A stretch of DNA of 7,611 nt, taken from the NCBI GenBank assembly GCA_035455265.1, contig DATIFK010000110.1, positions 1-7,611 on the forward strand, given 5' to 3'. Shown in pieces: positions 1 through 5,820 of the stretch. The translations under genes and the position numbers were made by a program. The first letter of the stretch is position 1. Each line of letters opens with the position of its first letter. The DNA comes from MGOM01 sp035455265. GTDB lineage: Bacteria; Chloroflexota; Anaerolineae; Anaerolineales; E44-bin32. The notes beneath the pieces are model-generated. The model had not been told where the DNA came from and searched no databases. It was given only the letters and a program-made list of their open reading frames with translations.

Positions 1-300
1 GGGTTGTGGCTCCTCCCACCGCTTATCATCAGCCTCGGAACCGTCGCCCTCGGATTGCCCCAAGTCCTGCAGACGGGTATGTGTCCGGCGGCCCCACCGG
101 ATGTCGCGGCCTATCCCTGCTCAGCCTCGGATTACCTCCTGCGCATGACCCTAGGACCCTGGGCTCTCCTGGGACACATCACGCTTGTTGGCGGCTGGAC
201 ATTCCTCTTGGCCTGCGGATGGGTTCTCATTGTGCTGGTGCGAGGGCGGAGGCCCGGCCGAGCGCAGGCATCCCGGATATCGGAGGTCGATCGTGACTGA
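1..300 (+). CDS. Small two-helix membrane protein, 5' end probably outside the window
   Basis: The reading frame is open from the first base and ends at TGA 298-300, giving 99 visible residues. A TTG at 4-6 could be a start, but there is no room to see a ribosome binding site, so I treat the gene as 5'-partial. Two hydrophobic stretches are visible, about residues 3-23 and 54-80. They are joined by a loop with two cysteines (C28 and C40) and the segment AYPCSASDYLLRM. The tail after the second helix is rich in Arg and probably cytoplasmic, which would put the Cys loop outside and allow a disulfide. The stop overlaps the start region of the next gene by 8 nt, so the two are probably translationally coupled and co-transcribed. 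I do not recognise a named family. It reads as a conserved hypothetical membrane protein. Confidence 0.7.
   Translation, partial: GLWLLPPLIISLGTVALGLPQVLQTGMCPAAPPDVAAYPCSASDYLLRMTLGPWALLGHITLVGGWTFLLACGWVLIVLVRGRRPGRAQASRISEVDRD
282..286 (+). promoter_or_regulatory. Ribosome binding site GGAGG for the DUF4173 gene
   Basis: GGAGG lies 6 nt before GTG 293, inside the end of the upstream gene. It favours GTG 293 over the earlier in-frame codon at 185, which would run through the upstream coding region. A competing choice is ATG 317, preceded by AAGGA at 302-306 with a 10-nt gap; it would remove only eight residues. Confidence 0.6.
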
Positions 301-1927
301 GAAGGATGCCCACGAAATGCCCGTTCCTGCCCGGCCCGCCTTCGGGCTGCGGCGCCCAGGCGTGTTGATCCTGCTGGCGTTCGGACTCGGCTTAGCCTTC
401 GAGATCTTCTTCTACAAGAAGGCGCCGGGACTCTCGATGCTCTTGTGGCTGGCCCTGGGCGTGTCGGCGGCGGCGCTCGCCGCACTGTCCGAGAGAACAC
501 GCCCGTCGCTGAGTGCGATTGTCCTGCTGGTCCTGTTGCTGGCTCTGGGTGCGGGGACGTACCTGCGCCTGGAACCGCTCTCCGTCTTCCTGGACATCGC
601 TCTGGCGCTGATGCTCTTCGTCTTCGTGGCGCGCCTGCTGCGCCACGACCAGCTCGGCGAGATGGGCTGGCTGGACATGGGGTGGACGGCGGTGTCGATT
701 CCCGTCGAGGCATGGCTTCGGCCGTGGCCCGTGATCGGCGACGTGTGGTCGCGCAGAGTCCGCGAGCGGGGCTCGCGCCGCGTGGTCCTGTCCATCTTGA
801 GGGGACTGGCCCTGGCGCTGCCGGTGCTCGTCGTCTTCGGCGCCTTGTTGGGCACCGCCGATCTGGTGTTCGGGGACATTCTGGAGACTGCCCTGCGCTG
901 GTTGGACCTGGAGCGGCTGGCCGACTGGGCCGCGCGCGGCATCGTCATCAGCGCCGTCGGCCTCTTCTGTTTGGGGATTCTGGCGATCGCCTATCGGCCC
1001 CACGCGCCTCGACCTCTCTACGGAAAAGACCGTCCCTTGCTGGCGCCCTTCCTCGGCTTCACCGAAGCCGCCGTCACGCTGGGGGCTGTCGATCTTCTGT
1101 TCCTGGGCTTCGTCGGCGTTCAGTTCGCTTACCTGTTCGGCGGCGAGGCCAACATCTACGCCGCTGGCTACACCTACGCCGAATACGCCCGCCGCGGCTT
1201 CGGCGAGCTGGTGGCCGTCGGGTTTCTCAGCCTCGGACTGATTTACGCGCTGGCGGCCGTCACGCGCCGGCCCGAGGCGCGTTCTCGCCGTGCCTTCGCC
1301 GCGTTGAGTGCACTGCTGGTGCTGCTCGTCCTGGTGATGCTCGTTTCGGCGTGGCAGCGCCTCAGCCTCTACGAGGGAGCCTACGGCTTCAGCCGGCTGC
1401 GGACCTACACGCACGTGGCCCTGCCCTGGCTCGGGCTCGCCTTCGCCGCCTTCCTGATCCTGCTCCTCTCGGGCCGGTTGCGTGCCGTTGCTCCTGTGGG
1501 TTTGGCCCTGGCGCTCGGTTTCACGCTCAGCCTGAATGCCGTCAACGTCGATGCCTTCATCGCCTCCCACAACATCCAACGGATGGAGGCGATGGGCGAC
1601 CTCGACGTCTCCTACCTGCTGCAGCTTTCCGATGATGCGGTGCCGGCGCTTGCGAATCTGGCGCGGGGGGCCGACGAAGCTGTCCGCGCGGATCTTCTAC
1701 CGCAACTGGCTTGTCGCCGGGCGACGTTGCTCCGGGCCGCTCGCGATCAAGGCTGGCTGTCGTCCCATGCCTCCCGCTCGGCAGCCTTGCGATCCCTCGA
1801 CGAGCTGAACGATCTGCTGGAGCCCTATCGCGTTCTTCGCGCCTACGATGGAAGGAACTACCGGTTGCCGACCTACCGTGTGTACGGGCCCGAGGATAGC
1901 GACGTGTGCTTGTACACATGGGATTGA
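293..1927 (+). CDS. DUF4173/DUF4153-type polytopic membrane protein
   Basis: From GTG 293 the product is 544 aa. It is an integral membrane protein with roughly ten to eleven hydrophobic helices. The first four lie near residues 22-40, 46-65, 72-91 and 96-113; others start near 173 and 210 and cluster between about 250 and 425. Features I associate with the DUF4173 (DUF4153-related) family are the stretch LPVLVVFGALLGTAD (176-190), the central TYAEYARRGFGEL segment (from residue 294) after a helix ending VQFAYLFGG, and a soluble C-terminal part after NVDAFIASHNI ending in a Tyr/Trp-rich tail. The C-terminal part is mostly helical, with the phrase SDDAVPALANLA. No catalytic motif is visible and the family has no settled function that I know of. 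It overlaps the small membrane gene, so the two may form a complex. The family call is from recognition of sequence pattern, not a search. Confidence 0.8.
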   Translation: MTEKDAHEMPVPARPAFGLRRPGVLILLAFGLGLAFEIFFYKKAPGLSMLLWLALGVSAAALAALSERTRPSLSAIVLLVLLLALGAGTYLRLEPLSVFLDIALALMLFVFVARLLRHDQLGEMGWLDMGWTAVSIPVEAWLRPWPVIGDVWSRRVRERGSRRVVLSILRGLALALPVLVVFGALLGTADLVFGDILETALRWLDLERLADWAARGIVISAVGLFCLGILAIAYRPHAPRPLYGKDRPLLAPFLGFTEAAVTLGAVDLLFLGFVGVQFAYLFGGEANIYAAGYTYAEYARRGFGELVAVGFLSLGLIYALAAVTRRPEARSRRAFAALSALLVLLVLVMLVSAWQRLSLYEGAYGFSRLRTYTHVALPWLGLAFAAFLILLLSGRLRAVAPVGLALALGFTLSLNAVNVDAFIASHNIQRMEAMGDLDVSYLLQLSDDAVPALANLARGADEAVRADLLPQLACRRATLLRAARDQGWLSSHASRSAALRSLDELNDLLEPYRVLRAYDGRNYRLPTYRVYGPEDSDVCLYTWD

Positions 1928-1929
1928 GG

Positions 1930-1955
1930 CAGCCGTCCGCCATCAGCCGTCAGCT
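1930..1955 (+). repeat. CAGCCGTC direct repeat, also inverted at 4611-4622
   Basis: CAGCCGTC occurs at 1930-1937 and again at 1944-1951, a 14-nt period. The second copy extends to CAGCCGTCAGCT (1944-1955), and that 12-mer appears in reverse complement at 4611-4622. It looks like part of a dispersed intergenic repeat. Its role is unknown. Confidence 0.6.
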
Positions 1956-2016
1956 ATCAGGCAACAGCAAGTTCCAAGCGGAGCGGCGAGGCCCGAAAGG
2001 CACCTGAGGGCTGACG

Positions 2017-2046
2017 ACTGACCACGGACCACTGACCACTGACCAC
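2017..2046 (+). repeat. Tandem heptamer ACTGACC, about 4.3 copies
   Basis: Four 7-nt units run from 2017 to 2044 (ACTGACC, ACGGACC, ACTGACC, ACTGACC) plus AC. Only one base departs from the unit. Read on the minus strand it is the GTCAGTG-type simple repeat often seen between genes in some Chloroflexota and cyanobacteria. It ends 13 nt before the -35 element of the AOR promoter, so copy number changes would shift whatever lies upstream but not the promoter itself. Confidence 0.85.
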
Positions 2047-2059
2047 AGCTTCCCGAGCG

Positions 2060-2088
2060 TTGACCCCCGCTGGGGATTCAGATATCAT
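2060..2088 (+). promoter_or_regulatory. Predicted sigma70/SigA-type promoter of the AOR gene
   Basis: TTGACC (2060-2065) matches the -35 consensus at five of six positions. TATCAT (2083-2088) matches the -10 consensus at five of six. The spacer is 17 nt, the optimal length. Transcription would begin near 2094-2097, leaving a leader of about 100 nt. In a GC-rich window this is the best hexamer pair I see, and it sits in the only gap ahead of the AOR gene. Confidence 0.6.
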
Positions 2089-2099
2089 GGCCGCGGTCC

Positions 2100-2163
2100 C
2101 CATCGCTTGCCCTTGCGGCGACGCCTCAGTCATCGATTCTGCGATGGCCGCTTGCGTCCGGCC
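2100..2163 (+). other. Possible structured leader RNA with competing stems
   Basis: CCATCGC (2100-2106) can pair with GCGATGG (2141-2147), a 7-bp stem with a long loop. GGCCG (2146-2150) can pair with CGGCC (2159-2163) around an 8-nt loop. The two stems share bases 2146-2147, so they partly exclude each other. A CCTC at 2163-2166 could also cover the GAGG (2180-2183) used for ribosome binding. These are short pairings in GC-rich DNA and may be chance. I do not recognise a known riboswitch. Confidence 0.25.
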
Positions 2164-2193
2164 CTCCTGGAGAAACGACGAGGTCGCGACAGC

Positions 2194-4092
2194 ATGCCCA
2201 ACGGCTACCACGGCAAGATCCTTCACGTCGACCTAACGTCCGGTCAATTGGAGGTGGAGCAGCCCGACGAGGCGGTCTACCGCCGCTACATGGGCGGCAG
2301 CGCGTTGGGCATGTACTACCTGTTGCGGCAAAGCCCGCGCGGCGTCGATCCATTCAGCCCTGACAGCCCGCTGGTGCTGACGCTGAGCGTCCTCACCGGG
2401 GCACCGGTCTCGGGCCAGAGCCGATTGACATCGGTGGCCCGCTCACCGTTGACCGGGGCTGTCGGAGATTCGCAATCGGGCGGCTTCTTCCCGGCCGAGA
2501 TGAAGTTCTCGGGGTTCGATGCTCTCGTCATCCAGGGCCGTTCGGCGCAGCCCGTGTATCTGTGGCTGCACAACGGCGAAGCGGAGTTGCGGCCGGCCGA
2601 GCATCTCTGGGGAAAGATCACGGGTGAGGCGGAAGCGGACATCCGATCGGAGCTGGGCGACGACAAGATCGAGGTCTTGCAGGTCGGCCCGGCCGGCGAG
2701 AACCGCGTTCGGTTTGCGGCCCTGATGAACATGTCCAACCGGGCCAACGGCCGCACCGGGATGGGCGCGGTCATGGGCAGCAAGAATCTCAAAGCGGTGG
2801 CCGTGCGCGGTCAGCTGCGGCCCCCGCTGGCGGATCGGGCGGCGGTCATCCAGATGGCGCGTTGGGGCGCTGAGCACTTTGAGGGCTCGGGGGTCGAAGG
2901 GCTGGGGCTGCTCGGCACGGCCGAAGTCGTCCGGGGGCAAAACGCCGTCGGAGGCCTCGTCAGCCGCAACTGGGCCAGCGGGGTCTTCGATGGGTGGGAA
3001 GCCCTCGACGGAAAGACGATGGCCAACACCATCCTCAAGGATCGCGATACCTGCTACGCCTGTACCGTGCGCTGCAAGCGGGTGGTGGAAATCAAGGAAG
3101 GGCCGCACCCGGTCGATCCGCTCTACGGCGGACCCGAATATGAGACCCTGGCCACCTTCGGCTCGTATTGCGGCATCGACGACCTCGCCGCCGTGGCCTA
3201 CGCCTCCCAGCTGTGCAACATGTACGGGATGGACACCATCTCCTGCGGCGCAACCATCGCCTGGGCGATGGACTGCTTCGAGCAAGGCCTGCTGAGCCGC
3301 GAGGAGACCGACGGCCTCGAGCTGCGTTTCGGGAATGCCGAGGCGATGCTGAGAACGGTCGAGAAGATCGCGCGGCGCGAGGGCTTCGGCGATCTCCTGG
3401 CCGAAGGCTCGGCGCGGGCGGCGGCCCGGGTGGGTCGCGGCAGTCAGGATCTGGTGGTCGCCGTCAAGGGCCAGGAAATGCCGGCGCATATGCCGCAGGT
3501 CAAGCGCAGCCTGGCCCTGATCTACGCCGTGAACCCGTTCGGGGCCGACCATCAATCGAGCGAGCACGATCCCTCATGGAAATCGCACACCGAGCGACTG
3601 GCGGAGATCGGCGTCACCGACCCGCCTCAACCGGCGAAAGCCCTCAACGAAGAAAAGGTTCGGTTCGCGCTGAAGACGCAATACGCCTACTCGTGTCTGG
3701 ACAGCGTCAACATGTGTCAATTCGTGTTCGGGCCGGCGTGGCATCTTTACGGGATGGACCAGCTGGCGGAGACGGTGCGGGCCGTGACCGGTTGGGAGGT
3801 CACGACCGAAGAGCTGATGCGCCTGGGCGAACGGCGCCTGAACCTGTTGAGAGCCTACAACGCCCGCGAAGGGATCGGCCGCGAGGCCGACGTGCTGCCG
3901 AAGAAGATGCAGAAGGCACTCGTCGGAGGCAGGAGCGACGGGCTCGTGGTATCGCCCGAAGAGGTCGAAGGCGCCAAGGACATCTACTACGCCATGGCCG
4001 GCTGGGACGTGGCGACGGGGACGCCGACCCGCCGCAAATTGGAGCAGCTCGAGCTGGGCTGGGTGGCGGACTTGCTGGAAACCGCCGGCTGA
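2194..4092 (+). CDS. Aldehyde:ferredoxin oxidoreductase family protein (W/Mo-pterin, 4Fe-4S)
   Basis: The 632-aa product starts at ATG 2194, preceded by GAGGT (2180-2184) at 9 nt; an upstream TTG at 2107 lacks support. The N-terminus (GYHGKILHVDLTSG) and the segment SGGFFPAEMKFSGFDALVIQG are typical of the AOR N-terminal pterin-binding domain (about residues 1-205), which closes with GRTGMGAVMGSKNLKAV (186-202). The C-terminal part carries the cluster ligands C287, C290 and C294 (CX2CX3C) and a fourth at C508, close to the spacing known for Pyrococcus furiosus AOR (288, 291, 295, 494). Pterin-site candidates are DTISC (347-351) and DSVNMC (503-508); GPEYET (313-318) and ADHQSSEHD (451-459) line the expected active-site region. 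Known family members oxidise aldehydes to acids using ferredoxin, but the family also includes GAPOR, FOR and BamB-like enzymes, so the substrate is open. The gene stands alone, without ferredoxin or MoaD genes nearby. No truncation is visible. Confidence 0.93.
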   Translation: MPNGYHGKILHVDLTSGQLEVEQPDEAVYRRYMGGSALGMYYLLRQSPRGVDPFSPDSPLVLTLSVLTGAPVSGQSRLTSVARSPLTGAVGDSQSGGFFPAEMKFSGFDALVIQGRSAQPVYLWLHNGEAELRPAEHLWGKITGEAEADIRSELGDDKIEVLQVGPAGENRVRFAALMNMSNRANGRTGMGAVMGSKNLKAVAVRGQLRPPLADRAAVIQMARWGAEHFEGSGVEGLGLLGTAEVVRGQNAVGGLVSRNWASGVFDGWEALDGKTMANTILKDRDTCYACTVRCKRVVEIKEGPHPVDPLYGGPEYETLATFGSYCGIDDLAAVAYASQLCNMYGMDTISCGATIAWAMDCFEQGLLSREETDGLELRFGNAEAMLRTVEKIARREGFGDLLAEGSARAAARVGRGSQDLVVAVKGQEMPAHMPQVKRSLALIYAVNPFGADHQSSEHDPSWKSHTERLAEIGVTDPPQPAKALNEEKVRFALKTQYAYSCLDSVNMCQFVFGPAWHLYGMDQLAETVRAVTGWEVTTEELMRLGERRLNLLRAYNAREGIGREADVLPKKMQKALVGGRSDGLVVSPEEVEGAKDIYYAMAGWDVATGTPTRRKLEQLELGWVADLLETAG

Positions 4093-4104
4093 AGACCGCC
4101 GGCT
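4081..4104 (+). repeat. 10-bp direct repeat across the AOR stop codon
   Basis: ACCGCCGGCT occurs at 4081-4090 and 4095-4104, four bases apart. The first copy encodes the last three residues of the AOR (TAG) and runs into its stop codon. The second lies in the 22-nt gap before the converging gene. It looks like a small tandem duplication. Each copy contains the palindrome GCCGGC, but there is no T-run and I do not call it a terminator. Confidence 0.6.
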
Positions 4105-4114
4105 GGCCGCCGTC

Positions 4115-4429
4115 CTATCCCAGCCTCACCGCCGTTCCGTAGGCAAGCACTTCCGTAGCCCCCTGGGAGAACTCGGTCGCGTCGTAGCGCATCCCCACGA
4201 CGGCGTCGGCCCCCATGTCCGCGGCGTGGGCGACCATGCGCTCGTAAGCCTCGTTGCGCGCCGCTTCGCACACCTGGGCATACGCCTCAATGTTCCCTCC
4301 GAAGATCTGATTGATGCCGCCCAGGATGCCTTGGCCGATCGTCGGCGATCGCACGACGATCCCCCGAACGACGCCCAGATATTTGGCGATCGACCGATCC
4401 GAAACCTCATTGCCCGTAGTGACGATCAT
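4115..4429 (-). CDS. YbjQ/UPF0145 (heavy-metal-binding domain) family protein
   Basis: The start at 4429 gives 104 aa, the normal length for this family, and begins MIVTTGNEV. It is supported by AGGAGG at 4438-4443. An open frame extending to 4537 would add an unconserved tail and is not used. The product shows family landmarks in order: KYLGVVRGIVVRS near the N-terminus, an FGGNIEAYAQV segment, an amphipathic helix with ARNEAYERM, then GADAVVGMRYDAT and the ending LAYGTAVRLG. Family members are small cytoplasmic proteins that form ring-like oligomers in known structures. They are often annotated as heavy-metal binding, but their role is unsettled. This copy has a single Cys in the middle (QVCEAAR). 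The gene converges on the AOR gene with 22 nt between stop codons. I see no clear promoter upstream, so it may be read from an unrecognised one or by read-through from the S41-FAD unit. Confidence 0.9.
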   Translation of the reverse strand: MIVTTGNEVSDRSIAKYLGVVRGIVVRSPTIGQGILGGINQIFGGNIEAYAQVCEAARNEAYERMVAHAADMGADAVVGMRYDATEFSQGATEVLAYGTAVRLG

Positions 4430-4437
4430 CGTGAGAC

Positions 4438-4443
4438 CCTCCT
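4438..4443 (-). promoter_or_regulatory. Ribosome binding site AGGAGG for the YbjQ-family gene
   Basis: A perfect AGGAGG on the minus strand lies 8 nt ahead of the ATG at 4429. It settles the start in favour of the 104-aa form over the 140-aa extension. Confidence 0.85.
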
Positions 4444-4541
4444 GCGACATGCTCTGGGAGAGAGGCTTTGGGAACCTCAACGCCCGTGATCGAGGATACG
4501 AGCATGGGCGATCCGGTTCTTGACTGGAAACTGACAACTAG

Positions 4542-4591
4542 TCCTTCGACTGCGCTCCCCTTCGCTCCGCTCAGGGGAGCTACGCTCAGGA
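4542..4591 (+). repeat. CCTTCGACTGCGCT/GCTCAGG-type dispersed repeat with hairpin
   Basis: This element carries GCTCCCC (4554-4560) and its inverse GGGGAGC (4574-4580) around a 13-nt loop, with outer ends TCCT (4542-4545) and AGGA (4588-4591) that can also pair. CCTTCG occurs twice (4543-4548, 4559-4564) and GCTCAGG twice (4569-4575, 4584-4590), as if one copy had inserted inside another. The plain form, with TCCTTCGACTGCGCT joined directly to CAGGA, is in my recollection a common intergenic repeat in several bacterial phyla. It lies between two minus-strand genes and could weaken read-through, but it has no T-run. Confidence 0.65.
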
Positions 4592-4603
4592 TGTGAGGCT
4601 GGG

Positions 4604-4622
4604 AGCCGGCAGCTGACGGCTG
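4604..4622 (-). repeat. Small inverted repeat and inverted copy of CAGCCGTCAGCT
   Basis: AGCCG (4604-4608) and CGGCT (4617-4621) can form a 5-bp stem with an 8-nt loop, starting about 9 nt past the stop of the FAD oxidoreductase gene. On the minus strand 4622-4611 reads CAGCCGTCAGCT, identical to 1944-1955. There is no following T-run, so a terminator role is weak. Confidence 0.45.
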
Positions 4623-4630
4623 GAAGCTTC

Positions 4631-5800
4631 CTAACGCCAGATACTCTCGTAGGCGTGTTCGCCTGTCAGCGGCTTGCCCTCGGAGAAGCGGGACAGGCGG
4701 AAGGGTGTGATATCGACTGTGACGGCGCGGCCGTCGAGGATGCGCTCGGCCATGCACGCGCCGACCGCCGGGCCGATCTTGAACCCCGTTCCACTGAACC
4801 CGCAAACCACGAAGAACCCCTCCGGTCCGGCTTGATCGAGGATGGCGCGCTGATCCGGTGTGATCCCATCGTAGCCTCCGTGCGCCGAGTGCAGCGCCCC
4901 GCGTTCCATCGCCGGGATTCGAAGGCAGATGCGGTCGATGGCCCGTTCCACAAACCCGGCCAGCGCATGTTCGCCGTCCCCTTCCGGGGACAGGCCGAGC
5001 GGGTTGTTGTCCTCGAGGCCCACCAGAGTCAGGCGGCCCGTCTCCGGCCGGAAATACATCGAGTTGATGAAGTCGATGACCGTCGGGTGACTGGGGCCGA
5101 GCTCCGGCGGCCGCACGAAGAATGCCGTATCGTGCCGCCACGTCGTCACGGGCAGCTCGACGCCGGCCATGCGGCCGATCTCGGCCGCCCAGGCGCCGGC
5201 AGCGTTGACGACGATCGGAGCGTCAAAAGAGCCGCGAGGCGTATCGACACCCTCGACCTTCGCGCCGCGGACACGGATCGCCGTAACCGGGGCGTCCTGC
5301 ACCAACCGGGCGCCTTGCCGGCGTGCCGCCTCGAGCAGGCTCGAGGCGCTGGCCGTGGGGTCGGCGTAGCCCGACTCGGGCTCGTAGGCGGCGACGCTGA
5401 AGTCCTCCGTCACGAACGAGGGGGCCAGACGCCGCACGTCGTCGGCCGTCACGATCAGGCTGGGGATTCCCAGGCGCTGATGCATGGCGACGTTCGCCCG
5501 CAGCGCGCCCTCGGCGGAGGGCGCAGCGATTTGAAGGAAACCGGTCCGGCGGAAGCCGCACTCGCCGCCGACGATCTCCTCCCAGCGGCTGAAGTAGCGG
5601 AACGAGGCCCAGGCCAGGGCGGACTCGGGCTCCAGGTCGTAGTGCATCCGCACCAGACCGCTGGAACGCCCGGTGGCTCCGGCCGCCACGAAGCGGCGCT
5701 CGACGACGACGGGCTTCAGCCCGCGTTGCGAGAGATGGAAAGCCAGACTGGATCCGTGGATCCCGGCTCCAATGATGACGGCGTCGGCCGCTTCGGCCAT
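4631..5800 (-). CDS. DAO-family FAD-dependent oxidoreductase (sarcosine oxidase beta/DadA-like)
   Basis: The product is 389 aa, a usual length for monomeric DAO-family (PF01266-type) flavoenzymes, and looks complete. A Rossmann dinucleotide-binding motif GAGIHG (11-16) is followed by the ribose-binding acid E34 at the end of beta-2 (VVVE). Then comes the FAD-contacting stretch ATGRSSGLVRMHY (42-54). The C-terminal half has YDGITPD (310-316) and GFSGTGFKIGPAVG (334-347), the closing FAD-binding signature of sarcosine, dimethylglycine and glycine oxidase relatives. The cysteine that binds FAD covalently in monomeric sarcosine oxidase lies just before its TPD segment. Here that stretch has no Cys, so flavin is probably held non-covalently. 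There is no signal peptide, so I place it in the cytoplasm. It would oxidise the C-N bond of an amine or N-methyl amino acid, but the substrate is not readable. It follows the S41 gene after 20 nt, probably in one transcript. Confidence 0.9.
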   Translation of the reverse strand: MAEAADAVIIGAGIHGSSLAFHLSQRGLKPVVVERRFVAAGATGRSSGLVRMHYDLEPESALAWASFRYFSRWEEIVGGECGFRRTGFLQIAAPSAEGALRANVAMHQRLGIPSLIVTADDVRRLAPSFVTEDFSVAAYEPESGYADPTASASSLLEAARRQGARLVQDAPVTAIRVRGAKVEGVDTPRGSFDAPIVVNAAGAWAAEIGRMAGVELPVTTWRHDTAFFVRPPELGPSHPTVIDFINSMYFRPETGRLTLVGLEDNNPLGLSPEGDGEHALAGFVERAIDRICLRIPAMERGALHSAHGGYDGITPDQRAILDQAGPEGFFVVCGFSGTGFKIGPAVGACMAERILDGRAVTVDITPFRLSRFSEGKPLTGEHAYESIWR

Positions 5801-5808
5801 GTCCTAAT

Positions 5809-5814
5809 CCTCCC
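5809..5814 (-). promoter_or_regulatory. Ribosome binding site GGGAGG for the FAD oxidoreductase
   Basis: GGGAGG on the minus strand lies 8 nt ahead of ATG 5800 and fills most of the 20-nt gap after the S41 stop codon. There is no room for a separate promoter in the gap, which supports co-transcription. Confidence 0.8.
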
Positions 5815-5820
5815 GTGCGC

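Larger units (their letters stand above)
1928..2193. other. Intergenic region with short repeats, AOR promoter and leader
   Basis: This 266-nt gap has three parts. First come short degenerate repeats (CAGCCGTC twice at 1930-1937 and 1944-1951, then the ACTGACC heptamers). Next is a promoter-like pair of hexamers at 2060-2088. Last is an untranslated leader of about 100 nt before ATG 2194. I see no clear Rho-independent terminator for the DUF4173 gene and no small gene with a credible ribosome binding site. A minus-strand open frame across it (1957-2226) encodes the repetitive peptide VVSGQWSVVS, which is simply the heptamer repeat translated. Confidence 0.7.

Noticed and set aside
185..292. 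Upstream extension of the DUF4173 protein
   Set aside because: It would overlap the small membrane protein gene by over 100 nt. GTG 293 has GGAGG at good spacing.
392..1579. Long minus-strand open frame (395 aa) opposite the DUF4173 gene
   Set aside because: Its product is a Gln/Arg/Glu-rich composition with no motif, as expected for the complement of a GC-rich membrane-protein gene.
2107..2193. N-terminal extension of the AOR from TTG 2107
   Set aside because: The added Arg-rich stretch is not AOR-like. ATG 2194 begins the typical GYHGKIL segment with a ribosome binding site.
1957..2226. Minus-strand 89-aa open frame containing VVSGQWSVVS
   Set aside because: It is the ACTGACC heptamer repeat in translation, overlaps the AOR promoter and start, and has no credible ribosome binding site.
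4430..4537. N-terminal extension of the YbjQ-family protein
   Set aside because: The extra residues do not resemble the family. AGGAGG 8 nt before 4429 and the usual family length fit the shorter form.
4441..4541. Promoter for the YbjQ-family gene on the minus strand
   Set aside because: A TTGTCA occurs in the gap, but no acceptable -10 hexamer lies 15-19 nt downstream of it.
4604..4621. Terminator for the FAD oxidoreductase transcript
   Set aside because: The stem is only 5 bp and no T-run follows on the minus strand.
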